The notes under the pieces were generated by a model. The model made no database searches and was not told the origin of the DNA. It saw only the letters and a list, made by a program, of their open reading frames with translations. The translations under genes and the position numbers were made by a program. Positions 22,759-33,691 of a stretch of DNA of 64,000 nt are shown here, in pieces. This DNA is from Voacanga thouarsii. Lineage: Eukaryota; Streptophyta; Magnoliopsida; Gentianales; Apocynaceae. How positions within the stretch are numbered: the stretch's first letter is position 1; each line of letters begins with the position of its first letter. Location: positions 124,001-188,000 of the forward strand of contig JANUWF010000008.1 of assembly GCA_026120185.1 (NCBI GenBank). Reading direction: 5' to 3'.

Positions 22759-23135
22759 CACAGTCCAAAACTATGATTGCTTCGACTTTTTCTTCCAGAC
22801 CTAGGCCCAAGCCCAAGAAGTTTAAGAAGAAGATGGGAAACGCACTGACCCAGCCCAAGAACCGGCCCAACAAGCCCAAAAGAAAATGCTTCAAGTGCGG
22901 GCAGAAAGGACACTAGATAAAGGAGTGTCCAAAACTTTAGGCCAAGAAAAACCCTACGGGTATTGTTCTCTATCTAGAGTCAATTTCAATGGTTGTATCA
23001 ACTTCCACTTAGATTGTTGATTCTGGTACCATTGATCATATCTGTAACTTCTTGCAGGGGTTTAGGAAGATAACAAGACTCTAGAAGGGCGAGCATGGAC
23101 TACGAGTAGGAAATGGAGCACGAGTATGGGCCCTT
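22759..23135 (+). pseudogene. Copia 2 gag end, zinc knuckle and protease
   Basis: The block begins inside gag just after gypsy H. A zinc knuckle reads CFKCGQKGH followed by a stop and KEC (about 22887-22926). The protease active site is IVDSGTIDHICN (about 23009-23044), with the DSG triplet intact. The frame is broken by stops on both sides. Relative to copia E this is the last third of gag and the first half of the protease. Confidence 0.85.
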
Positions 23136-23138
23136 GCA

Positions 23139-24450
23139 GTGGGAGAGTTGGATCTTGTTTTTTATTGTAATAACGTAGTTATATTAAAGGGCATTTTATA
23201 TGTACCCGATTTTAGACAAAATTTGACTTCAATTGCAAAGCTAATAAATCATATATATTCTATTTTTTTCCATTCTGGTATTACTATCAGTAAAAAAGGA
23301 GAAGTTTTATGTACCGGGCACATGTATGGAAGCTTATTCTTTTTAAATCCTACAAACAATCAAATAAGTAACGCTCAATCTAAACCTTTAAGTAAGAAGA
23401 GAAAGACCAATGTCAATTACTCATATTTTTGGCATCTAAGGTTGGGTCATATTAACTCAATCAGGATTCAGAGGTTAATCCATTATGGGCCTTGGGCTTA
23501 TTAAGATTGGAAAGTTGGCCTCAGTGTGAATCCTGCCTTATAGGAAAAATGACCAAAAGGTCGTTCACTCAAAAGGCTGTAGAGCTAAGGAGATATTGGG
23601 CCTTGTTCATAATGATGTGTGTGGTTCTTTGTCTACACAAGCTAGAGGGGGTTTTGAGTGCTTCATCACTTTCACGGATGATTGTACATGGTTTGGTTAT
23701 GTCTACCTGATGAGGTGTAAGTTTGACTTTTTTGACAAGTTCAAAGAGTTTAAGGCTAAAGTGGAGCCTCAAGACAGGTAAACTGATCAAAACCTTACAA
23801 TTGGATCGTAGTGGAGAGTACCTCCTCGGTGAGTTTAAAGATTACATGGTACATCATGGGATAGTATCCCAACTCTCTACGCCGGATACACCCCAGTAGA
23901 ATGGAGTAGCTGAGAGAAGGAACAGAATATTAATGGAAATGGTCCGAAGCATGATGTCTCATGCTACTCTTTCTGTCTCTTTTTGGGGATATACCTTGGA
24001 AACAGCAGCATACATTCTGAACTTGGAACCTTCCAAGTCAGTACCTAGGACACCCTATAAGATGTGGACTGGGCATAAGCCAAGTCTAAATCATCTCAGG
24101 ATATAGGGTTGTCCAGCTTATGTACTAATCAAAGAAGATAAGCTAGAACTAAGATCAAAATTATTCTACTTTGTTAGGTATCCAGAAGGGACAAAATGAG
24201 GTTACTTTTATCATCCCAAGGAACAGAAAGTATTGGTAAGTACTAATGCTAGATACTTGGAGGATGATTAAAGTACTTCTACTAAAGGTTCAACAAGGTT
24301 GGAACTCGAGGAGAAGTTTTCTTCGGAATCAACTTCTCCAGACCCGATTATGGAACAAGAAGAGGCATAACCTCAAGAACCTGTACAAACGGAGCTTCAT
24401 CATAGTGGGAGGGTATCTAGAGTTCCAGAAAGATGGATAGGAGAGGCTTT
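23139..24450 (+). pseudogene. Copia 2 protease end, pre-integrase and integrase (broken)
   Basis: The open block 23139-23504 holds the protease end and pre-integrase domain (LYVPDFRQNL, HLRLGHIN). The integrase follows in shifting frames with CESCLIGKM (about 23528), HNDVCGS (first Asp, about 23606), FTDDCTWFGYV (second Asp, about 23673) and GEYLLGEF (third, about 23814). NGVAERRNR occurs at about 23905. A Copia-type SH3-like tail ending in GYFYHPKEQ is near 24200-24230. Frameshifts near 23500 and 23780 and several stops disable it. Confidence 0.9.
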
Positions 24451-24454
24451 CAAG

Positions 24455-25600
24455 TTGATCTCTGACCATCAAGAACAAGATCCTACTAGATACGAAGAGG
24501 CTATTGCTGATACTGATGCAAATCTATGGCATGATACAATGAAAGCCGAGATTGTGTCTATGTACTTCATTCAGGTTTGGGATCTTGTAGCTTCACCTGA
24601 AGGGATAAAATCCATTGGGTGTAAGTGGCTATACAAGAGGAAGAGGGGAGTGGATTGGAAGATGGAAACCTTCAAAGCTAGGCTTGTGGCGAAAAGGTTT
24701 ACTCAGAAAGAGGGAATCGATTATGAGGAAACCTTTTCCCCAGTAGCCATGCTTAAGTCCATCCGTATCCTCCTTAGCCATTACATATCATTTCGACTAT
24801 GAGATATGGCAAATGAATGTTAAGATGGCATTTCTTAATGGCCATCTTAACGAAAACATCTATATATCCCAACCGGAAGGTTTTATTGCTAAAGGCCAGG
24901 AACATATGGTTTGCAAGCTTAAGGAGTCCATTTATGGACTTAAGCAGGCATTTAGAATATGGAACATTCATTTTGATGAGATGTATAGTTTAACGGTTTC
25001 ATTCAAAACGAGGATTAATCATGCGTGTACAAGAAATTGGAAGGCATAAATGTGGTTTTTGTTGTCCTATATGTGGATGGCATTCTACTCATTGAATATG
25101 ATGTAGGAACATTGTCATCTACCAAGGTTTGGCTATCTAGTCAATTTAGTATGAAGGACTTGGGAGAAACCGATTATATTCTCGGGATTAAGCTTCTTAG
25201 AAATAGGAAGCAGAACATGTTAGGATTATCCCAAACGACATCCATTGATAAGATGTTGGCTAAGTTTAGCATGGACTCATGCAAGGGAGCTCTAATCTCT
25301 TGTAGATATGGATTGTCTTTTTGTTTTAAGGACTGTCCTAAGTCCCGAGAGGAAAAAAACAGGATGAGTGGGATTCCCTATGCTTCGACTGTGGGAAGTC
25401 TCATGTATGCCATGCTGTGCACTAGGTCAGATATCTGCTTTGCTGTAGGCATAGTTAGCAGATATCAATTAAACCCTGGGGAGGTCCGTTGGCAAGGTGT
25501 AAAGTATACTCTTAAGTATCTCAATAGTACGAAAGATTATATGCTGGTTTACAGGGTTGACGACTTGGTTCCTACTGGATACACAAACTCAGATTTCTAG
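24455..25600 (+). pseudogene. Copia 2 reverse transcriptase, catalytic residues lost
   Basis: The RT domain is in three overlapping open blocks (24455-24802, 24813-25049, 25025-25600) with frameshifts near 24780 and 25000. Motif A reads QMNVKMAFLNG: the Asp codon is Asn at 24816-24818. Motif C reads LYVDGILLIE: the second Asp is Gly at 25079-25081. Copia 1 and copia E have QMDVKTAFLNG and YVDD. So two catalytic aspartates are substituted as well as the frame being broken. Confidence 0.9.
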
Positions 25601-26060
25601 GCAGAAAATGATAAGAGAAAATTCACCAATGGATATGTCTTCACCTTATTTGGATGAGCTGTTTCATGGAGGAGTATCAAGCAATCTTGTATTGCTGACT
25701 TAACCATGGAAACTGAGTATGGGGCAGCTTCAGAAGCATCTAAGGAAGCAGTCCGGCTCTGAAAGTTCCGTTCAGAACTTGGAGTTGTGCCATACATGGA
25801 CAGACCGATTGTGGTGTATTGCGACAACTCTGGAGTAGTCTCGCAATCCAAAGAACCCAAGATCCACAAGAAAGGGAAGCACATCTAGAGGAAGTAACAC
25901 ATAATCTAGGATTTCATTCAGAGACAAAAAATCCTGGTGGAACAGATAGCCTCGGAGAACAACTTAGCAAATCCTTTCACTGAGTCTTTGGCTGAGAGAG
26001 TCTTCAAGAAACACTTAGATGCCATAGGGGTGGGTACCTACGACCTTTCTTAGTCTTAGG
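25570..26060 (+). pseudogene. Copia 2 RNase H (broken)
   Basis: RNase H homology runs from VPTGYTNSDF, through AVSWRSIKQSCIADLTMETEY (relatives have MEAEY) and VVYCDNSGVVS, to EQIASENNLANPF near 25965. Several stops occur, for example near 25598 and 25760. It ends at about 26052, just before the polypurine tract. Confidence 0.85.
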
Positions 26061-26075
26061 GTGCAAGTGGGAGAT
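26061..26075 (+). other. Polypurine tract of copia 2
   Basis: GTGCAAGTGGGAGAT immediately precedes the 3' LTR start TGTTAG. The same motif is present, inverted, at the left LTR of copia E. Confidence 0.85.
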
Positions 26076-27914
26076 TGTTAGAATATATGCCCTCTAGACT
26101 AATTTTATCTGATGTAATTATCGAATTTATTAATAAAAAAAATTTATTCTCAAAATTTGTTTGTGAATTTACATTTTATTTATGCACGATTTTTATTTGG
26201 AAAGGACCCATTGTGTTTAAGTACGTAATCCATGTGAATGGTGGTCTTTCACCTTAAGGTATGGATCCGGGTTATTTGACATATAAGTATTTGTTCTTAA
26301 CCGATTGATAAGAATGGGAGCCTCATCATGTTTAGGTTATTATGTTATGAATTCCAAATAGGAAATGGCTTACCTTTAGCCAGTGAGTAGTCCACTCACT
26401 TCATAACATGAGCGTATTTCGAATACATAGAATAGGACTTATAATAGTGGTTTCTAAAAGTACTATTTAGAAGACACCCAGACTATTATTGCTACATCGT
26501 GGACTAATACTCTACTGCTTGAGTATGAGTTGGTGGTTTGACGAAGCTAGAAGCATGTACTTTGATATGCTATAGTTGAGGTTCTTTCGTAGAGCTGATA
26601 TACTTGTATGTTGGGTATATGTGACTAGTTAGTTAAGATAAACTTGTACAAGATAGCTTTTGCGCTATATTGCCCATTGTGACTGTTCAAATGATCTAAT
26701 TATCTAGGTCCCTGGGGTACATGACTTAAATGTTTACTATAGAGTAGCTCCCTTGGAAAGTGAAAATATTCCAGGAGTCGTGGATCATTGGACTAGAGGT
26801 CTAAGGATGGTAGATGTCTATTAGAGAGGTGTTAGTACACTCCTCCTCTCTAAATGCACGACGATGCGTAGATGGGTATTTTAGTTATTATATCTGTAGG
26901 TCGAAGACTTTGCTAATGCAGCATTATCCTTGTGGTCAATATTTTCTTATGGTGATATTAGGAAATATTTAAAATATAAAATATAGCTATTTATATAGAA
27001 TGGGTATTTTGGTCATCTTAGTAGCCAAGGCGATGTGTCTTTTGGTCCCCGGAATAGCCCTTAAGTCCTGACAGATTTGGATTAAAAAATTAGTCTTGAT
27101 AATTATGGATTTTATTTTATTATATTTAAGTAGTCTAATTTATTATTGGACTACAATAAAATAAAAAGCTCGAGAGAGAGTATATATTTTATCTATTTTA
27201 ATTAGTTAATTTAATTATTCAGGGCCTAAGGCCTCGATTGAATAATTTAAAAATTAATCTAGACATAAACTAGATAAAAGGCCTAATATTTTATATTGGT
27301 CTATTTGGGCTTGTCAATTATTTATTGGGTTGTTTAATAAAGCCCAGAAAATAAATAATTGAGATTTATTATTTATGAGTGTTCAAGCCCAAGAGTAAAT
27401 AATTTTATCTAGCCTAATGAATAAGACCAAGGGTAAAATAAAATTTAAAAAATAATTATTAAATTAATTAATTAAAAAAACAATACGAGATGGATCCCGT
27501 GTTGTTTTGTGTGAGAGATAACCAAAAGCATGGGCTTTTGTTTGACTTTCTTGGTTTCTCTCTCTCAGTGGATTGATGAAAAGAAATCAAAAGGAAATCA
27601 AGACTAGGCAGGATAGTGAGCTAAGTCTGTGAGTTTTCACAGAGTTAACCCAAGAAGCATTCACTAGGAAGACTATAGCAAACCCAATTCTTTAAGCTTT
27701 CACCGGCAGTGGAAAGGGCACTATTTTGGAAGCTCAAAAGCTTTGCATGAATAAAACGAAGTCGACATTTACAAGGACGTGATCCAATAGCTTCATGCAT
27801 CCTTATACAGACATCTTCTTCAGTGCAAATAAGGTCATTCAAACACAGAGGTAAATATTTTCGTTCTGTAAGCATGCTTTCGGTTTGATCATTTTTTGCC
27901 ATTTTCTTCCTCCA
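26076..27914 (+). repeat. 3' LTR of copia 2
   Basis: A 1839-bp LTR from TGTTAG to CCTCCA, followed by the ACATC target duplication. It pairs with 11291-13147. Confidence 0.9.
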
Positions 27915-28092
27915 ACATCATGATCTCTGTCATGATTTTTTTAGTACAATGTTGTACTAGGGACTTTATCTAATAGTTTATTTTATATGAAAGTAAAGAA
28001 AACAAATTAAAAGATAAATAATACCTTGTATTATAAAATAAATGTGTTATATACAAAGTACAAGTGATTGTCTTTGGGGCACAACATTAACA
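27915..28092 (-). repeat. 5' LTR of copia B, part 2
   Basis: After the ACATC duplication the copia B LTR resumes (ATGATCTCTGTCATG), matching 41350-41523 of copia A, and ends ACATTAACA at 28092. This is the transcription-start side (U3 start) of the LTR in minus reading. Confidence 0.85.
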
Positions 28093-28397
28093 GTAAAGAC
28101 CAGGAGGATCCCAGTGGCAGAAGAAAGGGAAGATTCCAAGGAGCGGAGGCCTGATTAGAGGACAACCACCATTTAGATATTTCTACTATAGAGAGTTAGG
28201 GCACAAGATTATTAATTGTTCTCACCCTCAAAGATCAACTGAGTGGATAAACTTACGACGAGGTAATGCGGGACAAAGGTTAGGATCCATAAGAGGAAAT
28301 CAAGGACAAGCTTCCACTTCTAAGCCAAGACCTAACAAGTTTTAAGTAAATACCCGTGTGGTTACTTTGGACAATGTAGATGCTAACGTTATAGTTG
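28093..28397 (+). pseudogene. Gypsy D gag end with mutated zinc knuckle
   Basis: The frame reads PFRYFYYRELGHKIINC (about 28169-28219). By position the first two Cys of the C-C-H-C knuckle have become Tyr (TAT for TGT), leaving only His and the last Cys. Downstream come an Arg/Gly/Gln-rich segment, a stop near 28342 and DNVDANVIV. Continuity to protease is broken at 28398 by solo LTR J. Confidence 0.8.
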
Positions 28398-29836
28398 TGA
28401 TAGGGGCTAAAATTATCACTAATTTTCTAATTATTTGAGATACTTTTGTTGTAATAATTAGGCATATTCTTTTCTATTTGACATTTTGCTTGTAAAAAGT
28501 ATTTTTGACAAATTTGTGTAGATTTAAGTGGATTTCAAGTAAAAAGTGAACGATACTAGATTGGACTCGGCGCCAGGTCTGCTCTGGAAAAGCAGCAATT
28601 TTGAGAAGAAATAGATTGGACCTGGTGCCAAGTGGGTCAAATGGATCCAGCACCAAGGCACCAGGTCTATTCTGATCAATGTCGGCAGGGTTTTTTTTTT
28701 TGCAGAGCAGATTTTGGCAATTCACTTTGATTCTTTTGGGAACTCTTTCTACCACAGGAAAAGGACTCTTGTACACTCTTGTTGGAAATTATACCTCCTA
28801 TAAATACAAGAGAATAACATCTCTAAATCAATTTTCACCTTTTGGATTTGCAAACCCATAGGAAACTCCTAGAGAAACACTAAGATTTAGGAGGATCAAA
28901 GGAGAATTCTTGGAAAAGAAGAAGAGGATGCTCAAGAAGGTTTCAAGGAAGAAGAAGAAGGCTTACTTGTCTATGTAATTTATTAACAATTTGAGTTTTA
29001 ATATTTTACTTGTATTTAAAGGTTGTTTTTGGATTCATGACTTTGTATTGATTTTAGTTCTTTGATCAATTGATTATTGTCATTGATATTTGATTACTTG
29101 TTATCATTAGTTATTGATGCTAGTTCTTCTAATTGACTTGGGAAACAATGTTAGGAGTTTCATTGCATTGATTTTGTATTTATCAAATCTTAATGGACTT
29201 GGGAAACAAAGTTAAGATTAAAGGACTAAAGTGATCAAAGATTAGTTGATTTCGTTTTTAGCAAAGGGTTATTGGCTAATTCCATGTTTATAAGGTATGA
29301 ATTTAATGCATCTTTTGGCTATTTTAGTGCGATTGGAAAATCTGCTAAATTAATCAAGAGATAGTGATTCTATGGATTGGGAAAGAAGTAGAGTCTACAT
29401 AAGTAAGTTCATAACTTGAGAAACAATTGTATCTTACTTAAGTTCTTTCATGGTGCCAAGATGATAATTAATTGTGATAAATGCTAATCAATCATTGTTA
29501 TGTCTTTGAGAATTTCTATCTATTTATATGTCTTTTCTCCTTATTCTTACTCCTTGTTAATCCTTGTGACTTATCTTGTGTAAACTTAGTCTATTCTCTA
29601 GTATATATTAGGTTAGTGTTTTATTTATCTCTTCTTATTTTATTGGCTAAACAATAAAAATTTGGGTAAAGTAAAGTGGGAGCCTAAGTTCTCGTGGATT
29701 CGATACTTGCTATTCCATATACTAAATAATAGGTATACTTGCCCATATGTATGGTTTTAGTGGTTAGCATTTTATTAAAGCTTAATTGATTGTGTAATTT
29801 GTTGGTAATATTTTCTACACTAAAAAACACGCATCA
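28398..29836 (+). repeat. Solo LTR J (1439 bp) inside gypsy D
   Basis: Bounded by TGATAGGGGC and ACGCATCA (TGAT...ATCA ends), and flanked by AGTTG at 28393-28397 and 29837-29841. It interrupts the gypsy D reading frame exactly where relatives run IVVEGT without a gap. It has a TATA box (CTATAAATAC, about 28796-28805) and, near its end, the block CTCGTGGATTCGATACTTGC (about 29692-29711), reminiscent of LTR ends of some plant gypsy groups. No internal region is present, so it is a solo LTR on the plus strand by TATA orientation. Confidence 0.85.
28796..28805 (+). promoter_or_regulatory. TATA box in solo LTR J
   Basis: CTATAAATAC at about 400 bp into the LTR is a good plant TATA box and supports plus orientation. 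Confidence 0.55.
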
Positions 29837-30330
29837 AGTTGTAGAAGGTATACTTCTTATTTTTTATAAAGATGCTAAAGTATTGATAGACCCAAGTTCT
29901 ATGCACTATTTTATTACAAAATCTTTTCTTGAAAATATGGGAGTTAATGGAGAGGAAACTTCATATGAAATGATTGTTAGTACTCCATTGAGAAAACAGA
30001 TGATAAAATACATCTAGGATGCAAGTTGCAATAGGAAATGTAGAATTAGTAGGAAACTTGATATGCCTGCCCAAAGAAGACTATGATGCTATTTTAGGGA
30101 TGGACTGGTTGTCTTAGCATCATGCTCAGGTCAACTGTAGACATAAGGTGTTACAATTTCGTAGACCTGGAAAACCTGTGTTGGAATTTGTATGTGAGAC
30201 TAGGAAAAAGACTAATTCCATAATATCGGGAATTAAAGCCTAGAAATTGATTAAAAAGGGATGCAGTGGGTATTTGGCTTATGTGATGATAAGCCAATGG
30301 AAAACAAGAAACCGGAAGTTGTTCCTATTT
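29837..30330 (+). pseudogene. Gypsy D protease (broken)
   Basis: The frame resumes with VVEGILLIFYKDAKVLIDPSS, where relatives read IDPGATHSF, so the active-site Gly has become Ser (IDPSSMHYF, about 29888-29914). Further on are MDWLS-type residues (about 30100) and a VNCRHKVLQFRRPG segment. Stops lie at about 30015 and 30117. It is the homologue of the gypsy H protease at 20100-20640. Confidence 0.8.
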
Positions 30331-30339
30331 TAAGTGAAT

Positions 30340-31180
30340 ATTTAGATGTTTTTTTTTTTTGACAAAATTGAAGAAGTTACCGTCGAAAAGAGAAGTAGAA
30401 TTCTCCAGTGATTTAGTGCCAATAATGGAACCAATTTCCAGGACTCTCTGTAGAATGGCACCAACAGAATTGTAGAAGCTTAAGAAGCAATTGCAGGAAT
30501 TGTTGGAGCAAGAATTTATCTGGCTAAGTACTTCTCCTTGGGGAGCACTTGTACTATTTGTTATGAAGAATGATGGATCACTACAAATGTGTATAGATTA
30601 AAGAGGATTAAATGCAATGATGGTGAAAAATAAATATTCACTACCTATGGTTGATGAATTATTTGACCAACTTCAAGGGGTAGGATGTTTATCTAAATTA
30701 GATCTGAGGTAGGGATATTATCAAGTTCAGATTCAAGAGGAGGACATACTGAAAACTGCATTTAATACACGATATGGACATTTTGAGTTCATAGTACTTT
30801 CGTTTGGTGTTACCAATGGTCCAACTACCTTTATGGATTTGATGCACTGGATATTTCAATCATACTTGGACAGTTTCATTGTCATTTTAATAGATGATAT
30901 CTTAGTATACTCGATGAACTCTCAAGATCATGAGAAACACATTTGGAAGGTATTGGAGAAGTTATGCGAGGTTAAGTTATATGCTAAATTCAGTAAGTGT
31001 GAATTTTGGTTACAGAAGGTAGCATTCTTGGGACATGTAATTTCCAAGGAAGGAATTACGGTTAATTCTACTAATGTTGAAGTAGTAACAAATTGGAAAC
31101 TTCTTGAAAACCCAACCAAAATACGAAGTTTTCTAGGATTGGTTGGATATTATAGGAGATTATTGAGGGATTTTTAAAGA
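30340..31180 (+). pseudogene. Gypsy D reverse transcriptase (broken)
   Basis: Homology begins with a KKLPSKREVEFSSDLVP-like stretch after a poly-T run at 30350-30361 and continues with [17 protein letters not shown] and MCID (followed by a stop, about 30600). Motif A lies in SKLDLR followed by a stop (about 30695-30713). The open block 30833-31177 carries motif C as FIVILIDDILVYS (about 30875-30913) and KFSKCEFWLQKVAFLGHVIS. The catalytic IDD is intact; at least four stops are present. Confidence 0.85.
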
Positions 31181-31189
31181 TAGCTTCAT

Positions 31190-31690
31190 TCTTAATGTAA
31201 ATCACTCAAAAGAAAGTCACTTATGTTTGGACAGAGAAATGTGAGAAGAGTTTCCAGGAACTGAAACAAAGGCTAAGTTCTGCGCTCGTCTTGGCCTTAC
31301 CCGTAATGGATAAACACTATGAGGTATATATTGATGCATCGAAAGAAGAGTTAGGAGGAGTATTAATGCAAGAAGGGAAAATGATAGCTTATATTTCCAG
31401 AAAGCTAAAACCCCGTGAAGAAAAGTATCCCACACATGATTTGGAGTTGGCAGCAATTGTAATTGCTTTTTAAAAATGGAGACATTATTTATATGGAGCT
31501 GAATTTGAAGTTTTTACAGTCCATAAGAGCTTGAAATATATCTTTACCCAGAAAGATTTAAACATGAAGTAATGTAGATGGATAGAATTCTTAGAAGAAT
31601 TTCGATGCCCAATTAAGTATCATCTTGGAAAAGTAAATACAATAGCAGATACTTTAGGTAGGAAAGCTAACTTGTCCGCACTTTGAATGG
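31190..31690 (+). pseudogene. Gypsy D RNase H (broken)
   Basis: The block 31291-31473 reads [20 protein letters not shown] with the catalytic Asp, then [19 protein letters not shown]. After a stop at about 31471 it continues [19 protein letters not shown] and KVNTIADTLGRKA (about 31630-31670). It is equivalent to gypsy H RNase H at 18858-19154. Confidence 0.85.
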
Positions 31691-31939
31691 TGTGTGTTCT
31701 AGAATTAGAAATGTTTGCAGTTGAAGGATGGATAAGAATGAGTAATATTTCAGTCGAACCTACTTTTCTGCAACAATTAAAAGAAGAGCAAGACAAAGAT
31801 ACAGAACTACAAAAGATGTTGCAAAAAGAGATGAGTAAAGAAAAGGGTAATATTTGAAAGGATAATGATAGAATTCTCTATTACTGAGATTGGTACTGTA
31901 TTCCGAGACAAGCTGCAATAGAATAAGATATTTTGTTAG

Positions 31940-32830
31940 AGGCAAATCACAGTAAGTACACTATCCACCCAGGAGCAGTAGAGATGTACCAAGACTTGAA
32001 GCAACGTTATTGGTAGATTGGAATGAAGAAAGATATCTCGGAATTTGTAGCTCGATGCTTGACTTGCCAACAAGTGAAAGCTGACCAGCAACGACTTGGA
32101 GGTTTATTACAACCATTACCTACCCCATCATGGAAATGGGATGAAATCACCATGGATTTTATAACAGGATTATCCATGATGGTAGGACAACGAGATACTA
32201 TATGGGTGGTGGTGAATCGGTTAACTAAATCTACTTATTTCATTCACATTAACCAATGAGACTCTCTAGAAAAGTTGAGCAAAATATATAGGGAGGATAT
32301 AATAAGATTACATGGGGTACCCTCTACCATCGTATCCGATCGAGATCCCAGATTTACTTCTTAATTTTGGAATAAGTTGCAATAGATGTATGGAACAACA
32401 TTAAAATTCAACACTCAGCACATCCACAAACAGATGGACAAACAGAACGAGTGAATCAAATTTTGGAAGATATGTTGCAGGCAAGTGATTTAGATTTTGG
32501 AGCTAAATGGATTGATAACTTGGCATATGCAGAGTTTACATATAATAATAGTTATCAATCAATAAATTGGAATAACCCCATTTAAAGATTTATATGGGAA
32601 GAAATGTCAATTGTCGTTGTACTGGGAAAGTCTGGGAAAAATATAGAATGAGTAGGATGCTTTTGATCTTGAAGAGGTACGGAGGACGATGGAATTGATC
32701 AAATCCAGGCTAGAAACTACTCAAAGTCAGCAAAAGAGATATATCGATCAATGTAGGAGGGATTTGGAGTTCATGGAAGAAGATCGAGTATTCTTGAAGT
32801 TGACTCCACAATGTTAATTAGGAGACAAAA
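31940..32830 (+). pseudogene. Gypsy D integrase (broken)
   Basis: The zinc domain has NHSKYTIHPGAVEM (about 31950) and CLTCQQVKA (about 32055). The core has ITMDFITGL (first Asp, about 32145) and [11 protein letters not shown] followed by a stop (second Asp, about 32330-32362). The segment near 32420 corresponds to the usual HPQTDGQTERVNQ. The longest open block is 32023-32259. The C-terminal part near 32560-32640 matches the GKKCQLSLYWESLG type. Multiple stops. Confidence 0.85.
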
Positions 32831-32979
32831 GGCAAGGGAAAAAGCTAGCACCTAGATATATTGGACCGTTTCTTATCATTGAAAGGATTGGAAGAGCAGC
32901 CTATCAATTAGAGTACCAATAGAGCTACACGATATTCATGATGTATTTCATATCTCCTAACTTTGGAAGTATGTAGCTG

Positions 32980-33200
32980 ATCCTACACATATTTTGAATA
33001 AAGAACCCATTGATATGACTCCAAATTTGAAGTATGCAGAAAGACCTATTACGATTTTGGAGTATGTTGAAAAGGAGTTATGGAATAAAAAGATTCCACT
33101 TGTGAAGGTATTATGGAATCATCATCCCGTACAGGATGCTATGCGGGAAACAAAAATATAGATGCAAGAGAAATATCCCGAGTTATTCTAAGGATGAACC
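32980..33200 (+). pseudogene. Gypsy D chromodomain
   Basis: A chromodomain-like segment reads LKYAERPITILEYVEKELWN, then PLVKVLWNHHPVQDAM (about 33030-33145), followed by a stop after RETKI. It marks D as a chromovirus. It ends about 30 bp before the polypurine tract. Confidence 0.8.
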
Positions 33201-33221
33201 AATTTTGAGGACCAAATTTTT

Positions 33222-33237
33222 TTGAAGAATGGGAGAT
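33222..33237 (+). other. Polypurine tract of gypsy D
   Basis: TTGAAGAATGGGAGAT lies directly before the LTR start TGTAATATC at 33238. Confidence 0.8.
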
Positions 33238-33691
33238 TGTAATATCTTGTATTTTCAAATTTCAAATGGCTACTACTTTTGTAAGAAGGAGTTTTGTATT
33301 AGTGGCTAGAATAAGAAAAGATCAGTGTAATGTGATGAACGTTTGGGTGCAATAAAAATATGCAAGGACCTGGATGTAATTTTGAATTTGTTCTACCCCT
33401 ACCCTGATAATTCAGTATGTGACTACTTTAAATAGAGTGAGAGTTTGGGGGTATGCTTAGAACAAAGATTGATCAGTGCGTCTAATATACATTAAGCTAT
33501 CAGGGGCAGTATCGTAATTTTTACTACGAATTAGGAAAAACCTGATAAAGAATTTTAGAACTTTGGCTTCTATTATTAAATATGGTAAAATGAGTATATT
33601 TAACTGGTAAAATAAAGTTTCCTAGTAAGAATAAATATATTGATCCGAATTTTAGTTCATTTTTTAGAAAATTTGGAAATATGGTCAAAAT
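33238..33691 (+). repeat. 3' LTR of gypsy D, part 1
   Basis: It starts TGTAATATCTTG after the polypurine tract and is cut at AAAAT (33687-33691) by copia A. It continues at 41529. Confidence 0.8.

Larger units (their letters stand above)
11291..27914 (+). mobile_element. Copia 2, Ty1/copia element (family alpha) split by gypsy H
   Basis: Two LTRs of about 1.85 kb flank primer site, leader, gag end, protease, integrase, RT, RNase H and polypurine tract. ACATC is duplicated at 11286-11290 and 27915-27919, which proves insertion as a unit into copia B's LTR. The interior is interrupted from 14655 to about 22758 by gypsy H. Roughly 0.7 kb of leader end and gag, judged against copia E, is missing at the left junction. 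Many stops and lost catalytic residues make it inactive. Confidence 0.9.
5623..28092 (-). mobile_element. Copia B, Ty1/copia element (family beta), split by copia 1 and copia 2
   Basis: On the minus strand the order from 28092 leftward is 5' LTR, primer-binding site, leader, gag, protease and integrase. It is then cut at 5623 by copia 1; RT, RNase H and the 3' LTR must lie left of the window. The LTR is split by copia 2, flanked by ACATC at 11286-11290 and 27915-27919. The right end TAACA at 28092 abuts gypsy D gag, so copia B inserted into D. GTAAA (28093-28097) is the candidate duplication. It is closely related to copia A. Confidence 0.85.
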
